Counted from the stretch's first letter, positions 26,733 through 36,806 are shown. The stretch: 64,000 nt of DNA from an archaeon (GCA_021848045.1 JAJZNC010000046.1:62001-126000); one strand, 5' to 3'. Notes: generated by a model from the letters alone, not told the origin. A program made the numbers and translations.

Positions 26733-27068
26733 ATGGAGACCAAGACACTCCTGAACGTGAAATCCTCGGAGTTCGAGAAGGAGGTCCTGAGGGCCTCGAC
26801 CCCCGCGGTGGTCGACTTCTATGCGGATTGGTGCGGGCCTTGCAGGATGGTTTCCCCCATCATAGAGCAGCTCTCGAAGGAGTACGAGGGGAGGGCGAAG
26901 TTCGCGAAGGTCAACACCGACGAGAACCCCGACATCGCCATGAAGTACGGCATCATGAGCATCCCGACGATAATCGTCTTCAAGAACGGTCAGGTCGCCT
27001 CAACCGTCATAGGTGCGGGGCCGGCCAGCATGTACAAGCAGAAGATAGACGCTGCCCTAAAGGCCTAG
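26733..27068 (+). CDS. trxA: Thioredoxin
   Basis: VVDFYADWCGPCRMVSPIIEQLSKEY...VNTDENPDIAMKYGIMSIPTIIVFKNGQ. Confidence 0.97.
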   Translation: METKTLLNVKSSEFEKEVLRASTPAVVDFYADWCGPCRMVSPIIEQLSKEYEGRAKFAKVNTDENPDIAMKYGIMSIPTIIVFKNGQVASTVIGAGPASMYKQKIDAALKA

Positions 27069-27070
27069 GC

Positions 27071-28456
27071 TCAGCCGGCCAGGGTGTAGACCCTGTCCCC
27101 TTCAGACTTGGTGCCATGCTGACCGATGCTGTTCAGGACGAACCTCTTCGACGCTCCCGACCTCCATTCCCCGGGCTGGATCCTCCCCTCGTGGATGCTC
27201 TCGTACTCCTCTATCGAGAGCTTCTTCCTCGAGTTGAGCATGGGCATCATGTCGAGCCTCTTCGCGACCTCCCGAAAGCCCTCCGGGACCAGGTTCGCCT
27301 GGATGACCGCATGGCTACCGCTGCCGTATCCGCACAGGACGACCCTCTTCCCCGCGAGGTCAGCCTTGTCGTTCTCGAACATGCTGTCAAGGCCGACGAA
27401 GACCGAGACCGAATAGGAGTTCCCCACCAGCTCTGGACCTACCACCGAGCTCCCCACGCGCGTCGCAAAGTCGTCTATGAAGTCCTTCGAGTTCATGAAC
27501 TTGCGCCTAAAGTCCCCGTAGCCCTCGCTCATGTAGTACGCCATGTCGTCCATGCCCTCCCTCGACGGCTCCGGTCCTATCGCCGAGACGACCTCCTTCC
27601 AGCGAGGGAGCGTCCTCCACTCGTGCATCAGGAGGGATGCGTAGGCTGAGATGACCATCTTCTTGTGCGGGTTGTGGTAGACCGCCCGATCTATGCTGTC
27701 TATCGTGGCGTCGCCTGAGGCGTGGGCCCCTGTCCGGGCTGCCGCTGCCTGGAAGTTGAGCCAGGCGAGCTTCATCTCGGTGAGGTACGACGCGTAGGAC
27801 CTCGCCCCGTCCACCAGGGCCACAGTCCTCCCGCCTGGCTTCTTGAAGTCCCCCTTCTCGTTCCTGAGCGCCGCCCCGAACGCGCCCGGGATTATCTCGA
27901 GGAGCCTCGGGTCGCGCCCCACGAGGATCGCCGCGGCGGCCGCCCCCTGGGTTGGCTCCTCCTTGCTCTTGAGGTCGTACTTCGCCACGTCTGTAGAGAC
28001 GATCAGGGCGTACTTCGCCGAGTTCCAGCCCGCTGCGAACCACGCGCTCGTGTCGAGGTACCTCTCCATCCCGCTGACGCAGGCGAACTTCTGCTCGTAC
28101 CCTAGCACGTGCGAGAGGCTCCCGTTCCCGTAGACCTGCTCCAGCATCCCGACCACGTCGGAGACGAGCGCCCGGGAGCCGTCCAGACCGCTCTCGGTGG
28201 GGGTGTCGATGCGGAATATCTCCGAAGGCGAGATCCTGTGCGCCTCCATAAGCCTGTAGGCCGCCGTGGCGGCCATGCTCGACTGGTCCTCGTCGGGCGG
28301 GGGGATGGAGAACGTCTTGACCCCGACCCCCTCGGTGAAGTGCTTCGGCTGGCTCCCCCTGGCCAGCGCGAGCTCCCCGTTGTCAACGTAATAGTCCGGG
28401 GAATACACGTACATCGCGTCGATTCCGACCTTCGTCATGTCGTCGTCCCGCGCCAA
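27071..28456 (-). CDS. Hydroxymethylglutaryl-CoA synthase (archaeal type)
   Basis: VGIDAMYVYSPDYYVDNGELA..., DTPTESGLDGSRALVSDV, FACVSGMERYLD, YHNPHKKMVISAYASLLMHEW, NSYSVSVFVGL. Confidence 0.9.
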   Translation of the reverse strand: MARDDDMTKVGIDAMYVYSPDYYVDNGELALARGSQPKHFTEGVGVKTFSIPPPDEDQSSMAATAAYRLMEAHRISPSEIFRIDTPTESGLDGSRALVSDVVGMLEQVYGNGSLSHVLGYEQKFACVSGMERYLDTSAWFAAGWNSAKYALIVSTDVAKYDLKSKEEPTQGAAAAAILVGRDPRLLEIIPGAFGAALRNEKGDFKKPGGRTVALVDGARSYASYLTEMKLAWLNFQAAAARTGAHASGDATIDSIDRAVYHNPHKKMVISAYASLLMHEWRTLPRWKEVVSAIGPEPSREGMDDMAYYMSEGYGDFRRKFMNSKDFIDDFATRVGSSVVGPELVGNSYSVSVFVGLDSMFENDKADLAGKRVVLCGYGSGSHAVIQANLVPEGFREVAKRLDMMPMLNSRKKLSIEEYESIHEGRIQPGEWRSGASKRFVLNSIGQHGTKSEGDRVYTLAG

Positions 28457-28473
28457 GCCACCGGCTATTTATT

Positions 28474-29529
28474 GTGTCACTTGCCAGACGCGGGTTTGCC
28501 GATTGCCGAACTGGCGGCAAGGTTAATCTAGTCTGCGCCAATGCTTCCCCCTCTGGATTGAGGATATACTCCTTCATCCCCAGTGCGACGGAGATCGTCT
28601 ACGCGCTCGGGCTGGGGGACCAGCTGTGCGGCGTCACCCACGAGTGCGACTACCAGGACGATGCCAGGCACAAGCCCGTCGCGATCAAGTCGCTCATCGA
28701 CCCGGCTGGCCTGGGGCAGGCTGAGATAGACGCGATGGTCGCGGAGAGCATGACCCACGGCCACGGGCTCTACTCGATCGACGAGGCGCTGCTCCGGGAG
28801 CACCCGCCCGACGTGGTCATCACGCAGGAGCTCTGCGACGTCTGCTCCGTCTCACTGCGCGACGTCCTCTCGACCCTCGCCGGGATCTCGAAGACCTGCA
28901 GGGTCGTTTCGCTCAAGCCGCGCGGTCTCTCCGGCGTCCTGGAGGACATATCGACGGTCGGGAGGGCGTGCGGCGCGGAGCCGGAGGCTGAAGAGCTCGT
29001 GGGCTCGCTCTCGCTGAGGATAGACGCTGTGAGACGCAGGGCAGAAGGGCTCCCGCTGAGGACTGTCTTCTGCGTCGAGTGGTTCGACCCGGTCTTCGCA
29101 TCAGGTCACTGGGTTCCCGAGATGGTCCGAGTCGCAGGCGGGCACGACGCGCTCGGGCTGCCTGGGCAGGACTCCAGGAGGGTGCCGTGGGAGCGCGTGC
29201 TCGAGTTCGACCCAGACCTGATCGTCCTGATGCCATGCGGGTTCGGCGTCGAGCGGGCGGTCGCGGACCTCCCGCTCCTGGCAGGGAACCGAGGATGGCT
29301 GTCGCTCCGGGCCGTGAATAGCGGAGAGGTTTACGCCGCCAACGGGTCTGCCTACTTCTCCAGACCCGGCCCCCGCCTCGTCGACGGCCTCGAGCTCCTG
29401 GCCAAGATGATACACCCTGAGACTTTCGGGCGCGAGATGCCCGCTGGGATGGCCTCAAGAGTGGGCCATGGCGTGCTCTCGAGCAGCAGCAACACAAATA
29501 TCGAAGGCCGGCGCTCTCCGGCACGATGA
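28474..29529 (+). CDS. Cobalamin/iron-siderophore-type periplasmic binding protein (BtuF-like)
   Basis: RIYSFIPSATEIVYALGLGDQLCGVTHECDYQ...PDVVITQELCDVCSVS...FDPDLIVLMPCGFGVER. Confidence 0.87.
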   Translation: MSLARRGFADCRTGGKVNLVCANASPSGLRIYSFIPSATEIVYALGLGDQLCGVTHECDYQDDARHKPVAIKSLIDPAGLGQAEIDAMVAESMTHGHGLYSIDEALLREHPPDVVITQELCDVCSVSLRDVLSTLAGISKTCRVVSLKPRGLSGVLEDISTVGRACGAEPEAEELVGSLSLRIDAVRRRAEGLPLRTVFCVEWFDPVFASGHWVPEMVRVAGGHDALGLPGQDSRRVPWERVLEFDPDLIVLMPCGFGVERAVADLPLLAGNRGWLSLRAVNSGEVYAANGSAYFSRPGPRLVDGLELLAKMIHPETFGREMPAGMASRVGHGVLSSSSNTNIEGRRSPAR

Positions 29530-29849
29530 AGCTCTTCTTGAAGCACGACCTGCCCAGGCGGCTGAGGAGCGCAGAGGTCTACGTCGAGTTCCTGAACGCG
29601 TCTCTGTACCTCTCCGTAGACGGCGCCAAGGCTAGCATGATGGGGAGCATCGGGGGGCCGCAGAACAAGGCCGTCTCGATCAGCGACCGCGAGTACTCGA
29701 GCTACAGGGCGTCGCACGGCGTCGTGGGGGTCCTCGACGAGGACAGCGACCGGGTCGTCCTGAAGACCGCGGACGGCTATGAGGAGGAGTGGCTCCGTCC
29801 CCGGTGGGTGCTCAACGGTGTGAGGCGCACGAGAGCGCAGGAGCGCTAG
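29526..29849 (+). CDS. Hypothetical protein
   Basis: 107 aa, overlaps stop of preceding gene. Confidence 0.6.
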   Translation: MKLFLKHDLPRRLRSAEVYVEFLNASLYLSVDGAKASMMGSIGGPQNKAVSISDREYSSYRASHGVVGVLDEDSDRVVLKTADGYEEEWLRPRWVLNGVRRTRAQER

Positions 29850-29955
29850 GCCTCTCCGCCACCCGTCCCAGCCCCTGAAGCGGGTTCGAACGAGCTCGTC
29901 TCTGCGACCTTGGGCTGCGGGATCCTGTCTGGTCTGCTCGGGCGAGGGGCTTGTG

Positions 29956-30267
29956 CTATTCCGCGTCTTCCTCTACAGCGGACTCCTCTCCGTCGTCCGC
30001 CGCCTCCTCGATGGCAATCTCCTCTTCGACGACCTTCTCTCCCTTGTCGGTCAGCATCTCCTCCGTTGGGTACCAGTGCTTCTTGCCGTCGAGGGTCGCC
30101 ATCTCGACCTCGGCGAAGCCCGCCAGCGTCCTCCCTGTTAGGACACCGGCGCGCTGCCTGCCCGCGGCGATCGACGCCTTCTTGACCTCGACACCGTCCT
30201 CTCCGAATATGGCCTCCTTCGTCGGGGTGCAGGTGACCTTCAGGCCTGTCGTGGGCTTGACCTCCAT
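29956..30267 (-). CDS. Hypothetical protein with acidic C-terminus
   Basis: 103 aa; E/D-rich tail. Confidence 0.6.
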   Translation of the reverse strand: MEVKPTTGLKVTCTPTKEAIFGEDGVEVKKASIAAGRQRAGVLTGRTLAGFAEVEMATLDGKKHWYPTEEMLTDKGEKVVEEEIAIEEAADDGEESAVEEDAE

Positions 30268-30320
30268 AGAACCCGCCTCTCGACGCCCCAGGCGCTGTTT
30301 ATCAACGTTCGTCGGCGCAA

Positions 30321-30695
30321 TCAGAAGAGAGAGTCGAGCTCGGAGATGATCTGCTGCGCTTCTTCGTAGACGGAGTCAGAGCTCAGCGGCTTCTTGCGAC
30401 CGGCCGCCACCGAGGCTCCGAGCATCACCACCCCCGGCACCGCGGTGATGGGGTCAGGGGCGAGGATCAGCGCAACGCCGGCCTTGCGCAGGGTCCCGGA
30501 GACGGAGTTGGGCCTCTTGACCTGCTTGAGTGCGTCGCGCGTCCTCTTGTCCGCCAGCCCGGCAGCGACCTCCTTCTTGTCGGCCGCGATGCGCACCGCG
30601 GACCCGACTCCGGACCTGACCACCCGGGCACGACGATGGCTCTCGCTAACCACGCTCTGACCTGGACGCCTGTGGCTTAACCACTGGCTTGTCAA
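30321..30695 (-). CDS. Hypothetical protein
   Basis: 124 aa; central hydrophobic segment. Confidence 0.55.
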   Translation of the reverse strand: MTSQWLSHRRPGQSVVSESHRRARVVRSGVGSAVRIAADKKEVAAGLADKRTRDALKQVKRPNSVSGTLRKAGVALILAPDPITAVPGVVMLGASVAAGRKKPLSSDSVYEEAQQIISELDSLF

Positions 30696-30713
30696 AAGAC
30701 CTTGTCAGGCGGC

Positions 30714-31202
30714 TCAACTAGGCGAGGTCTGAGGCTGCGAAGGCTGCGCAGCCATCCTCCTCGCCCTCGCGGAGACCATCCCGCCGGCCGCCATGAGTAT
30801 CAGTATCAGGACGGCGACGCCCTCATGCGCCATAAGGATCCCCTGCGCCCCACCTCCCAGGATGAGGCCGTACCCCAGGGCGACCTGGGCTAGGGTGAGC
30901 AGCAGCGTTAGCCCGTAGACCAGCCTGGCAGTCCCGAGGCTCGCCGACCTGAAGATGCTCAGGGTCAGATAGGCGACCAGCGCGAGGCCCGCGACCCCGA
31001 TCACCACGTGCGGGACCAGTATGGCGCTCTCCGTAGGGTGCGCCGTCCCGGCCACTGCGAACCCGAGTACAATCTGGATCACAAGACCTACTGCGCCGAC
31101 GGCGCCCAGGAGCGCTGTCCTGTTCAATCTGACCCGTGCCCGAGCCTCGCGCACGGTATATAGAACTTCTCGGCACCGCTTAACTACTTGGAGCGCCTCC
31201 AC
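30714..31202 (-). CDS. Four-TM membrane protein
   Basis: 162 aa with about four hydrophobic helices, several with His residues. Confidence 0.7.
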   Translation of the reverse strand: MEALQVVKRCREVLYTVREARARVRLNRTALLGAVGAVGLVIQIVLGFAVAGTAHPTESAILVPHVVIGVAGLALVAYLTLSIFRSASLGTARLVYGLTLLLTLAQVALGYGLILGGGAQGILMAHEGVAVLILILMAAGGMVSARARRMAAQPSQPQTSPS

Positions 31203-31508
31203 CAGGATGTGGCAAGGCTCTCTGACGAGGCCGCGGAGAGGTCTATCCGGTCCCTCCCTGGTTGGCGGAGGGACGGGTCATACATCGTGAAGGTGTTCGA
31301 CTTCCCGACCTTCCTGGCGGGGGTGGGCTTCGTGAGGGCAGTGGCGAGGGTGGCCGAAGCCCAGGGGCACCACCCAGACATCCACATAGTCTGGACCCGC
31401 GTGACCCTGAGGATAACCACCCATGACGAGGGCGGCCTCACGAGGCGAGACTTCGCCCTCGCTAGGGCGATCGAGAACCGGCTGAAGACCTCGCGCAGTC
31501 CCCGATAA
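31188..31508 (+). CDS. Pterin-4a-carbinolamine dehydratase
   Basis: LPGWRRDGSYIVKVFDFPTFLAGVGFVRAVARVAEAQGHHPDIHIVWTRVTLRITTHDEGGLTRRDFALA. Confidence 0.92.
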   Translation: MERLHQDVARLSDEAAERSIRSLPGWRRDGSYIVKVFDFPTFLAGVGFVRAVARVAEAQGHHPDIHIVWTRVTLRITTHDEGGLTRRDFALARAIENRLKTSRSPR

Positions 31509-31514
31509 TTCTTA

Positions 31515-31535
31515 TATACAACGCGAAGTTGTATA
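31515..31535. promoter_or_regulatory. Inverted repeat TATACAAC-N5-GTTGTATA overlapping the thermosome TATA region
   Basis: Perfect 8-bp arms, 24 bp upstream of the thermosome ATG. Confidence 0.65.
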
Positions 31536-31558
31536 CCCGACGCGGTGTACTAGAGTAA

Positions 31559-33229
31559 ATGTCAACACAAGCGATACCTGCGGTGACTTCGGGAGGGCAG
31601 CCGGTGCTGATCCTGAAGGAAGGCAGCAACCAGTCGAGGGGAAGGGAGGCTTCAAGGAACAACATCCAGGCGGCGAAACTCGTCGCCGAGATAGTGAAGA
31701 GCTCTATCGGTCCGAGAGGGATGGACAAGATGCTGGTTGACTCCCTCGGCGACGTCACGATTACAAACGACGGCGCGACTATGCTGAAGGAGATCGACGT
31801 CCAGCACCCGGCCGCGAAGATGCTGGTCGAGGTGTCGAAGGCTACCGACAACGAGGTCGGAGACGGCACCACCTCCGCGGTCATCCTCGCCGGGGCTCTC
31901 CTCGAGAAGGCCGAGGCCCTCGTCGACAAGGGGGTCCACCCGACCATCATAGTGGAGGGCTACAACAAGGCCGCTGCACAGGCGATCAAGGTCCTCGGGG
32001 AGATTGCCCAGAAGGTCCCCCCCAACGGGAAGGACGCCCTGACCAAGATTGCAAGGACGAGCATGCAGACGAAGCTGGTCTCTCGCGACGCCCAGGGCCT
32101 CGCGGAGCTGATCGTCGACGCAGTGCTCCAGGTGGCCGAGAAGACCGACGCCGGAGGCTACAAGGTCGACCTTGACAACATAAAGGTCGAGAAGAAGCCG
32201 GGCGGCTCCATGCATGACACCAAGCTCATCAAGGGTATCGTGCTCGACAAGGAGGTCGTCCACGCGGGGATGCCCAAGCGCGTCGAGAAGGCCAAGATCG
32301 CCCTCGTCAACGCGGCGTTCGAGATCGAGAAGACCGAGTTCGACGCCAAGCTCAACATCAGCGACCCCTCGATGATGAAGAAGTTCTTGGACGAGGAGAC
32401 CAGGATGCTCAAGGGGATGTCCGACAAGGTCGTCTCGATCGGAGCGAACGTCCTCGTCTGCCAAAAGGGGATGGACGACATCGCCCAACACTATCTGGCA
32501 AAGGCCGGGGTCCTCGCGGTGAGAAGGGCCAAGGAGAGCGACCTCACGAAGCTCGCAAAGGCGACAGGCGCCAGGATAGCCAACAACTTCGACGACCTCA
32601 CCGCCGGAGACCTGGGATTCGCGGACCTCGTCGAGGAGAGGAAGGTCGAGCAGGACAAGTGGGTCTTCGTCGAAGGCTGCAAGAACCCAAAGGCCGTGAG
32701 CATCTTGATCAGGGGAGGGACGCAGAGGATAGTCGACGAGGCCGAGAGGTCCATGCACGACGCGCTCATGGTCTCCAAGGACGTGGTCGAGAAGCCCGCG
32801 GTGGTCGCCGGCGGTGGCGCCCCCGAGGCCGAGGTCGCCGCGCAGATCATGAAGTGGACGGAGAAGCTCACCGGGCGGGAGCAGCTGGCAGCGCAAAAGT
32901 TCGCGGACGCCCTGGAGACCATCCCGGTCTGCCTCGCCACCAACGCCGGTCTCGACCCGATAGACACCATGACGGAGCTGCGCGCCAAGCACGCGGAGGG
33001 GGGCGTGTGGTTCGGGGTTGAGGCGAAGGCAGGGAAGGTCAAGGACATGTACAAGGAGAACGTCATCGAGCCCCTGAGCGTCAAGGAGCAGATCGTAAAG
33101 TCGGCCACGGAGGCCGCATCGATGATACTCCGCATCGACGACGTGATCGCCGCTGGCAAGTCCAAGGGCCCAGCCGGTCCCCCAGGAGGGGCCGGAGGCA
33201 TGGGCGGCGGCGAAGGCGAGTTCGACTAG
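31559..33229 (+). CDS. ths: Thermosome (group II chaperonin) subunit
   Basis: VKSSIGPRGMDKMLVDSLGDVTITNDGATMLKEIDVQHPAAKMLVEVSKATDNEVGDGTTSAVILAG; GGM-like C-terminus. Confidence 0.98.
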   Translation: MSTQAIPAVTSGGQPVLILKEGSNQSRGREASRNNIQAAKLVAEIVKSSIGPRGMDKMLVDSLGDVTITNDGATMLKEIDVQHPAAKMLVEVSKATDNEVGDGTTSAVILAGALLEKAEALVDKGVHPTIIVEGYNKAAAQAIKVLGEIAQKVPPNGKDALTKIARTSMQTKLVSRDAQGLAELIVDAVLQVAEKTDAGGYKVDLDNIKVEKKPGGSMHDTKLIKGIVLDKEVVHAGMPKRVEKAKIALVNAAFEIEKTEFDAKLNISDPSMMKKFLDEETRMLKGMSDKVVSIGANVLVCQKGMDDIAQHYLAKAGVLAVRRAKESDLTKLAKATGARIANNFDDLTAGDLGFADLVEERKVEQDKWVFVEGCKNPKAVSILIRGGTQRIVDEAERSMHDALMVSKDVVEKPAVVAGGGAPEAEVAAQIMKWTEKLTGREQLAAQKFADALETIPVCLATNAGLDPIDTMTELRAKHAEGGVWFGVEAKAGKVKDMYKENVIEPLSVKEQIVKSATEAASMILRIDDVIAAGKSKGPAGPPGGAGGMGGGEGEFD

Positions 33230-33307
33230 GGGCGCCGCTCGGGCCTGGAGGCTAGCGGCGGCTCGCCGGAGCCGCGCGCTGTTCCCGGCCTGTCTCCCTT
33301 TCTGGGA

Positions 33308-34231
33308 CTATGTCCCCGGTCCCGGGGCGCCGCGCTTGAGGTAGGCCAGTATGCCGAGCACGCTGAGCCTGATCATCACGTTGACGTACCCTGGGAAGCT
33401 CCCGATTGGGATCCCAGTCTCCGAGATGATGCTTCGCCTCACCTCCTCTACCACCTGCTCTGGGGACATGTGGCTGTAGTCGAGGCGCCTCACCAACTCT
33501 ACCCACTCCTCGGTCTTCTCCCTCGTCCTGTCGATTATGAGCCCCACGTCCTTCCTCACCCCGAAGTGCGGGACCAGGAGCATCTTCGGGTCGGTCTGCC
33601 TGAGCAACTCGAGGCTCCGGATCAAGGTGGGCGGGTCGAAGCTCGGAGGGGGCGTCGTCGGGAGTAGGGTGGGGAAGGCCGGGAAGACCATCCCCACGGC
33701 GTCGGCGGGGAACAGGAGGTGCTCCTCCTCGAACAGGACGGCAACCTGGTGCGGGGCGTGGCCGGGGGCGTACAAGGTCCTGAGCGTCGCCCCCCCGAGG
33801 TCAATGTGGGCCTCCTCTCCAACCGCCTCGATCCTTTCCTTGTCGACGGGGAGGGGCGCCCCATACATCTGCATCTGCTTCTCTCCCACTAGGCTCGTCC
33901 AGCCTTCGATCACCTTCCGGGGGTCTGCCAGGTGGGGGGCTGCCCTCTCGTGCGCCACGACCTTCGCCCTCGGCATGTACTTCAGCAGGTGCCCGGTCGC
34001 TCCGCCGTGGTCGAGGTGGACGTGCGTAGGGATGAGATAGTCGACCTTCGAGGGCTCCACCCTGAGCTCGCGCAGCCCCTGCATCACGTTCCCGAAAGAC
34101 GAGGCGTAGCCGCAGTCTATGACCGCGGTCTTCCTGCCTCCCTTCACGACGTAGACGGCCACGGCGCCCGAGTTTCCGAACCCCAGGGTGTCTATCATGA
34201 ACGCCCTTCGGGTAATCCTTGTTGAGACCAT
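33308..34231 (-). CDS. Metallo-beta-lactamase-fold hydrolase
   Basis: THVHLDHGGATGHLL, YAPGHAPHQVAVLFEEEHLLFPADAVGM. Confidence 0.92.
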   Translation of the reverse strand: MVSTRITRRAFMIDTLGFGNSGAVAVYVVKGGRKTAVIDCGYASSFGNVMQGLRELRVEPSKVDYLIPTHVHLDHGGATGHLLKYMPRAKVVAHERAAPHLADPRKVIEGWTSLVGEKQMQMYGAPLPVDKERIEAVGEEAHIDLGGATLRTLYAPGHAPHQVAVLFEEEHLLFPADAVGMVFPAFPTLLPTTPPPSFDPPTLIRSLELLRQTDPKMLLVPHFGVRKDVGLIIDRTREKTEEWVELVRRLDYSHMSPEQVVEEVRRSIISETGIPIGSFPGYVNVMIRLSVLGILAYLKRGAPGPGT

Positions 34232-34330
34232 CTGCCCCAGACGTCCCAAACCATCCTTTCTAAAGTTGGAGATGGGCGGGAGTTTCGCCAACGGTAAATA
34301 GGCGGGGCCCTCACGCGCGCTGGACCGGCG

Positions 34331-35539
34331 ATGCAGGAGCGAGATGTCGTAGTCGTGGGGGCAGGCTCTACCGGGTGCAGCACCTTCTACCACCTCGCGA
34401 AGCTTGGGGTCAAGGAGCCGCTCCTGATCGACATGCTGCCGCAGGTGGCAGCCGGGCAGACAAGCAGGTCGACAGCGCTCGTGAGGACCCACTACAGCTC
34501 CGAGGCGCTCGCAAGGATGGCCCTCCTGAGCTACAGGTTCTTCAAGGGGTTCGAGCGCGAGCTCCCGGGGAAGACCGCCGGATACGTCGAGACCGGGCTC
34601 ATAGTTGGCGCAGACGAGGCCTCCGTGGGCGCCCTCCGCCAGAACGCCTCGATGTACGCAAGGCTGGGGATCGACTCTAGGCTGATGACCCCCGAAGAGC
34701 TCTCGTCCTCAGGCATCGAGCCCGAGCTCGACGCCAGCCACTTCTCGCTCTTCGCGTACGAGCCCAACGCCGGCTACGCGGAGCCTTCCACGACGGCTGC
34801 GGCGTTCGCCGCGGCGGGTGCCGACCTGGGGGGTGACTTCCTCCCAGACGCCCGGGTCACGGCGATCCGGCGGGCGCCGGGGGGGCGTGCGGGGTACTCG
34901 GTAGAGACCTCGAAGGGCGCCGTCTCGTGCGACAGGGTGGTCCTGGCGACCGGGGTCTGGTCGAAGCCGATCTTCGCCTCCATCGGCGTCCCGCTGCCGC
35001 TGACTGTCTCGAGGCACCCTGTGGCCGTGTTCGGCCGCCCTCCGGGCTTCCGTGGTACAAGGCCGGTCGTCTTCGACTTCCTGCGCTCGGCCTACTACAA
35101 GCCCGAGGGGAAGGACCAGCTCTTCGTGGGGAGTCTCTCCCACGAGCTCGACGCCAAGGCCAGGGACTCTGACCCCGACGACTATCCGCAGGGGATATCC
35201 TACGACGAGGCGGTCGACTTCTCGGCGTCCGCCTCCTCGGCGTTCCCCTTGATGGGCGCCTCTGGCACCTATCGCAGCGGGTACGCAGGGCTCTACGACA
35301 ACACCCCCGACCTCCATCCTGTGATAGACGAGCTCTCGGCCTGGGGTCTCCAGGGTGTGCACTGCGTGGTGGGGCTGAGCGGGCACGGGTTCAAGCTCGC
35401 TCCCGAGTTCGGGAGGGTCTGCGCCTCGATGGTCACCGGAGGGAGCTTCCCAGACTACGACGTCTCCATGTTCGGGCTGAGGAGGTTCGACGACGGACGC
35501 CTCCTTACCGGTCGGTACGGCGTCTCGACGGTCCTCTAG
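34331..35539 (+). CDS. FAD-dependent oxidoreductase, DAO family (sarcosine/amino-acid oxidase-like)
   Basis: DVVVVGAGSTGCSTFYHLAKLGVKEPLLIDML...GYAEPSTTAAAFA...DRVVLATGVWS...CVVGLSGHGFKLAP. Confidence 0.9.
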   Translation: MQERDVVVVGAGSTGCSTFYHLAKLGVKEPLLIDMLPQVAAGQTSRSTALVRTHYSSEALARMALLSYRFFKGFERELPGKTAGYVETGLIVGADEASVGALRQNASMYARLGIDSRLMTPEELSSSGIEPELDASHFSLFAYEPNAGYAEPSTTAAAFAAAGADLGGDFLPDARVTAIRRAPGGRAGYSVETSKGAVSCDRVVLATGVWSKPIFASIGVPLPLTVSRHPVAVFGRPPGFRGTRPVVFDFLRSAYYKPEGKDQLFVGSLSHELDAKARDSDPDDYPQGISYDEAVDFSASASSAFPLMGASGTYRSGYAGLYDNTPDLHPVIDELSAWGLQGVHCVVGLSGHGFKLAPEFGRVCASMVTGGSFPDYDVSMFGLRRFDDGRLLTGRYGVSTVL

Positions 35540-35579
35540 GAGAGGCCCTTCCAGGTCGACGCTGCGCCCCCGCAACGGG

Positions 35580-36227
35580 CTAGCCGGGGCGGTTGGAGTG
35601 CCAGTACACCGCGGAGGCGTACGCCGCGAACAGCGGGAGCAGGAGCAGGTCGTTGAGGGGCGTCACCGCCTCCGCGAACCAGAACGTCGCAAACGCCAGC
35701 AGGAGCCCGGAGACGGCCACCTTCACCTGCGCCTGCTTCAACCTCCTCACACGGCTCCGCAGGGCGTAGGTCGAGGCGACGACCACCACAGCCCCGCCTG
35801 CCATCCCCAACACCGTGGGGTCGAAGCCGTTGGGCAGGAGCCCGACCAGGACGATAGCAGCCTCGAACGCCTCTACCGCCCCGACGGAGAAGGCCGTGAC
35901 TAGGGCCCCCTTCTCGAAGCCTTCCGCGTGCGCCGACCCTTTCCTGGAGGCCAGGACAGCCCGCCTGGCGCTCATCGCCAGCCTCCTCCCGAAGTAGAGC
36001 AGGAGAACTCCCCCAGTGAGCCTCACAAGGACCGCGGGGAGGAGTGCGATCATCGCCCCGATGGCGAACATCGGGGCGAAGACCACGGCCGCCCCGAGAG
36101 CCGCGTAGGGGAAGACCATGTGCCTTCCCGAGTGGGCGTAGAGCGTCAGGGCGACTGCCGAGGCCTCGACCATCTCGAGGGTCGTGATCCCGAGGGCCGC
36201 GAAGAAGATGGCAAGGTCGGAGAGCAA
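35580..36227 (-). CDS. Multi-TM membrane protein (COG4280-like)
   Basis: Six hydrophobic segments; ALGITTLEMVEASAVALTLY and AFSVGAVEAFEAAIVLVGL internal duplication with E residues. Confidence 0.75.
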   Translation of the reverse strand: MLSDLAIFFAALGITTLEMVEASAVALTLYAHSGRHMVFPYAALGAAVVFAPMFAIGAMIALLPAVLVRLTGGVLLLYFGRRLAMSARRAVLASRKGSAHAEGFEKGALVTAFSVGAVEAFEAAIVLVGLLPNGFDPTVLGMAGGAVVVVASTYALRSRVRRLKQAQVKVAVSGLLLAFATFWFAEAVTPLNDLLLLPLFAAYASAVYWHSNRPG

Positions 36228-36281
36228 GCGACAGGGCGGGCCTGCCGGGTGCTAAAAAAGCACCGGGCGCGAGGGGCAGAA

Positions 36282-36806
36282 TCAGCGCGGCTTGGCGTAC
36301 ATCTCGAAGGCAATCTTGAACCACGGGGTATACGAGCCCGGGTTCTTCGCCATGTCCTTGGCGAGCTCGTCCATCGTCATGAACCGCGTCTCCATTATCT
36401 CGTCGGGGTTCGGGGCAGGTGCGCCATCGATGTCCCCGGTGAGGAGGACGCAGAACTCGTTCTCGCAATAGTCGCCGAACTTCGCGAAGTACGTGTAGTC
36501 GAGCTTTCTCTCGAGGCTCTTGACCTTCAAGTTGAGCTCCTGCATCGTCCTGCGGATCCCCGCCGCCTCGTAGGTCTCGCTCTTGTAGACGTGGCTGGTC
36601 ACCGACAGGTCCCAGAAAGCCGGCCACAACTTCTTCTTGAGGCTCCTCCTCTGGAGGAGCATCCTCCCATCCTTGTCGAACAGGAACACCACGAACGCCC
36701 GGTGCCTCCTCCCCGTCCCCTTGTGGCAGTTCTCCCTGGTGTCCAGCCCGAGCTCGTTGTCGTGGTCGTCGACCAGGACGAGCCACTCTACCTGCTGCCC
36801 GCTCAA
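36282..36806 (-). CDS. idi: Isopentenyl-diphosphate delta-isomerase type I (Nudix)
   Basis: HRAFVVFLFDKDGRMLLQRRSLKKKLWPAFWDLSVTSHVYKSETYEAAGIRRTMQEL...ENEFCVLL. Confidence 0.93.
   Translation of the reverse strand: MSGQQVEWLVLVDDHDNELGLDTRENCHKGTGRRHRAFVVFLFDKDGRMLLQRRSLKKKLWPAFWDLSVTSHVYKSETYEAAGIRRTMQELNLKVKSLERKLDYTYFAKFGDYCENEFCVLLTGDIDGAPAPNPDEIMETRFMTMDELAKDMAKNPGSYTPWFKIAFEMYAKPR

Noticed and set aside
31652-32992. 446-aa minus-strand ORF
   Set aside because: Antisense to the thermosome; no independent support
34331-35539. FAD oxidoreductase as the missing coproporphyrinogen oxidase
   Set aside because: Sequence resembles DAO/sarcosine-oxidase family rather than HemY/CgoX, and it lies far from the haem cluster
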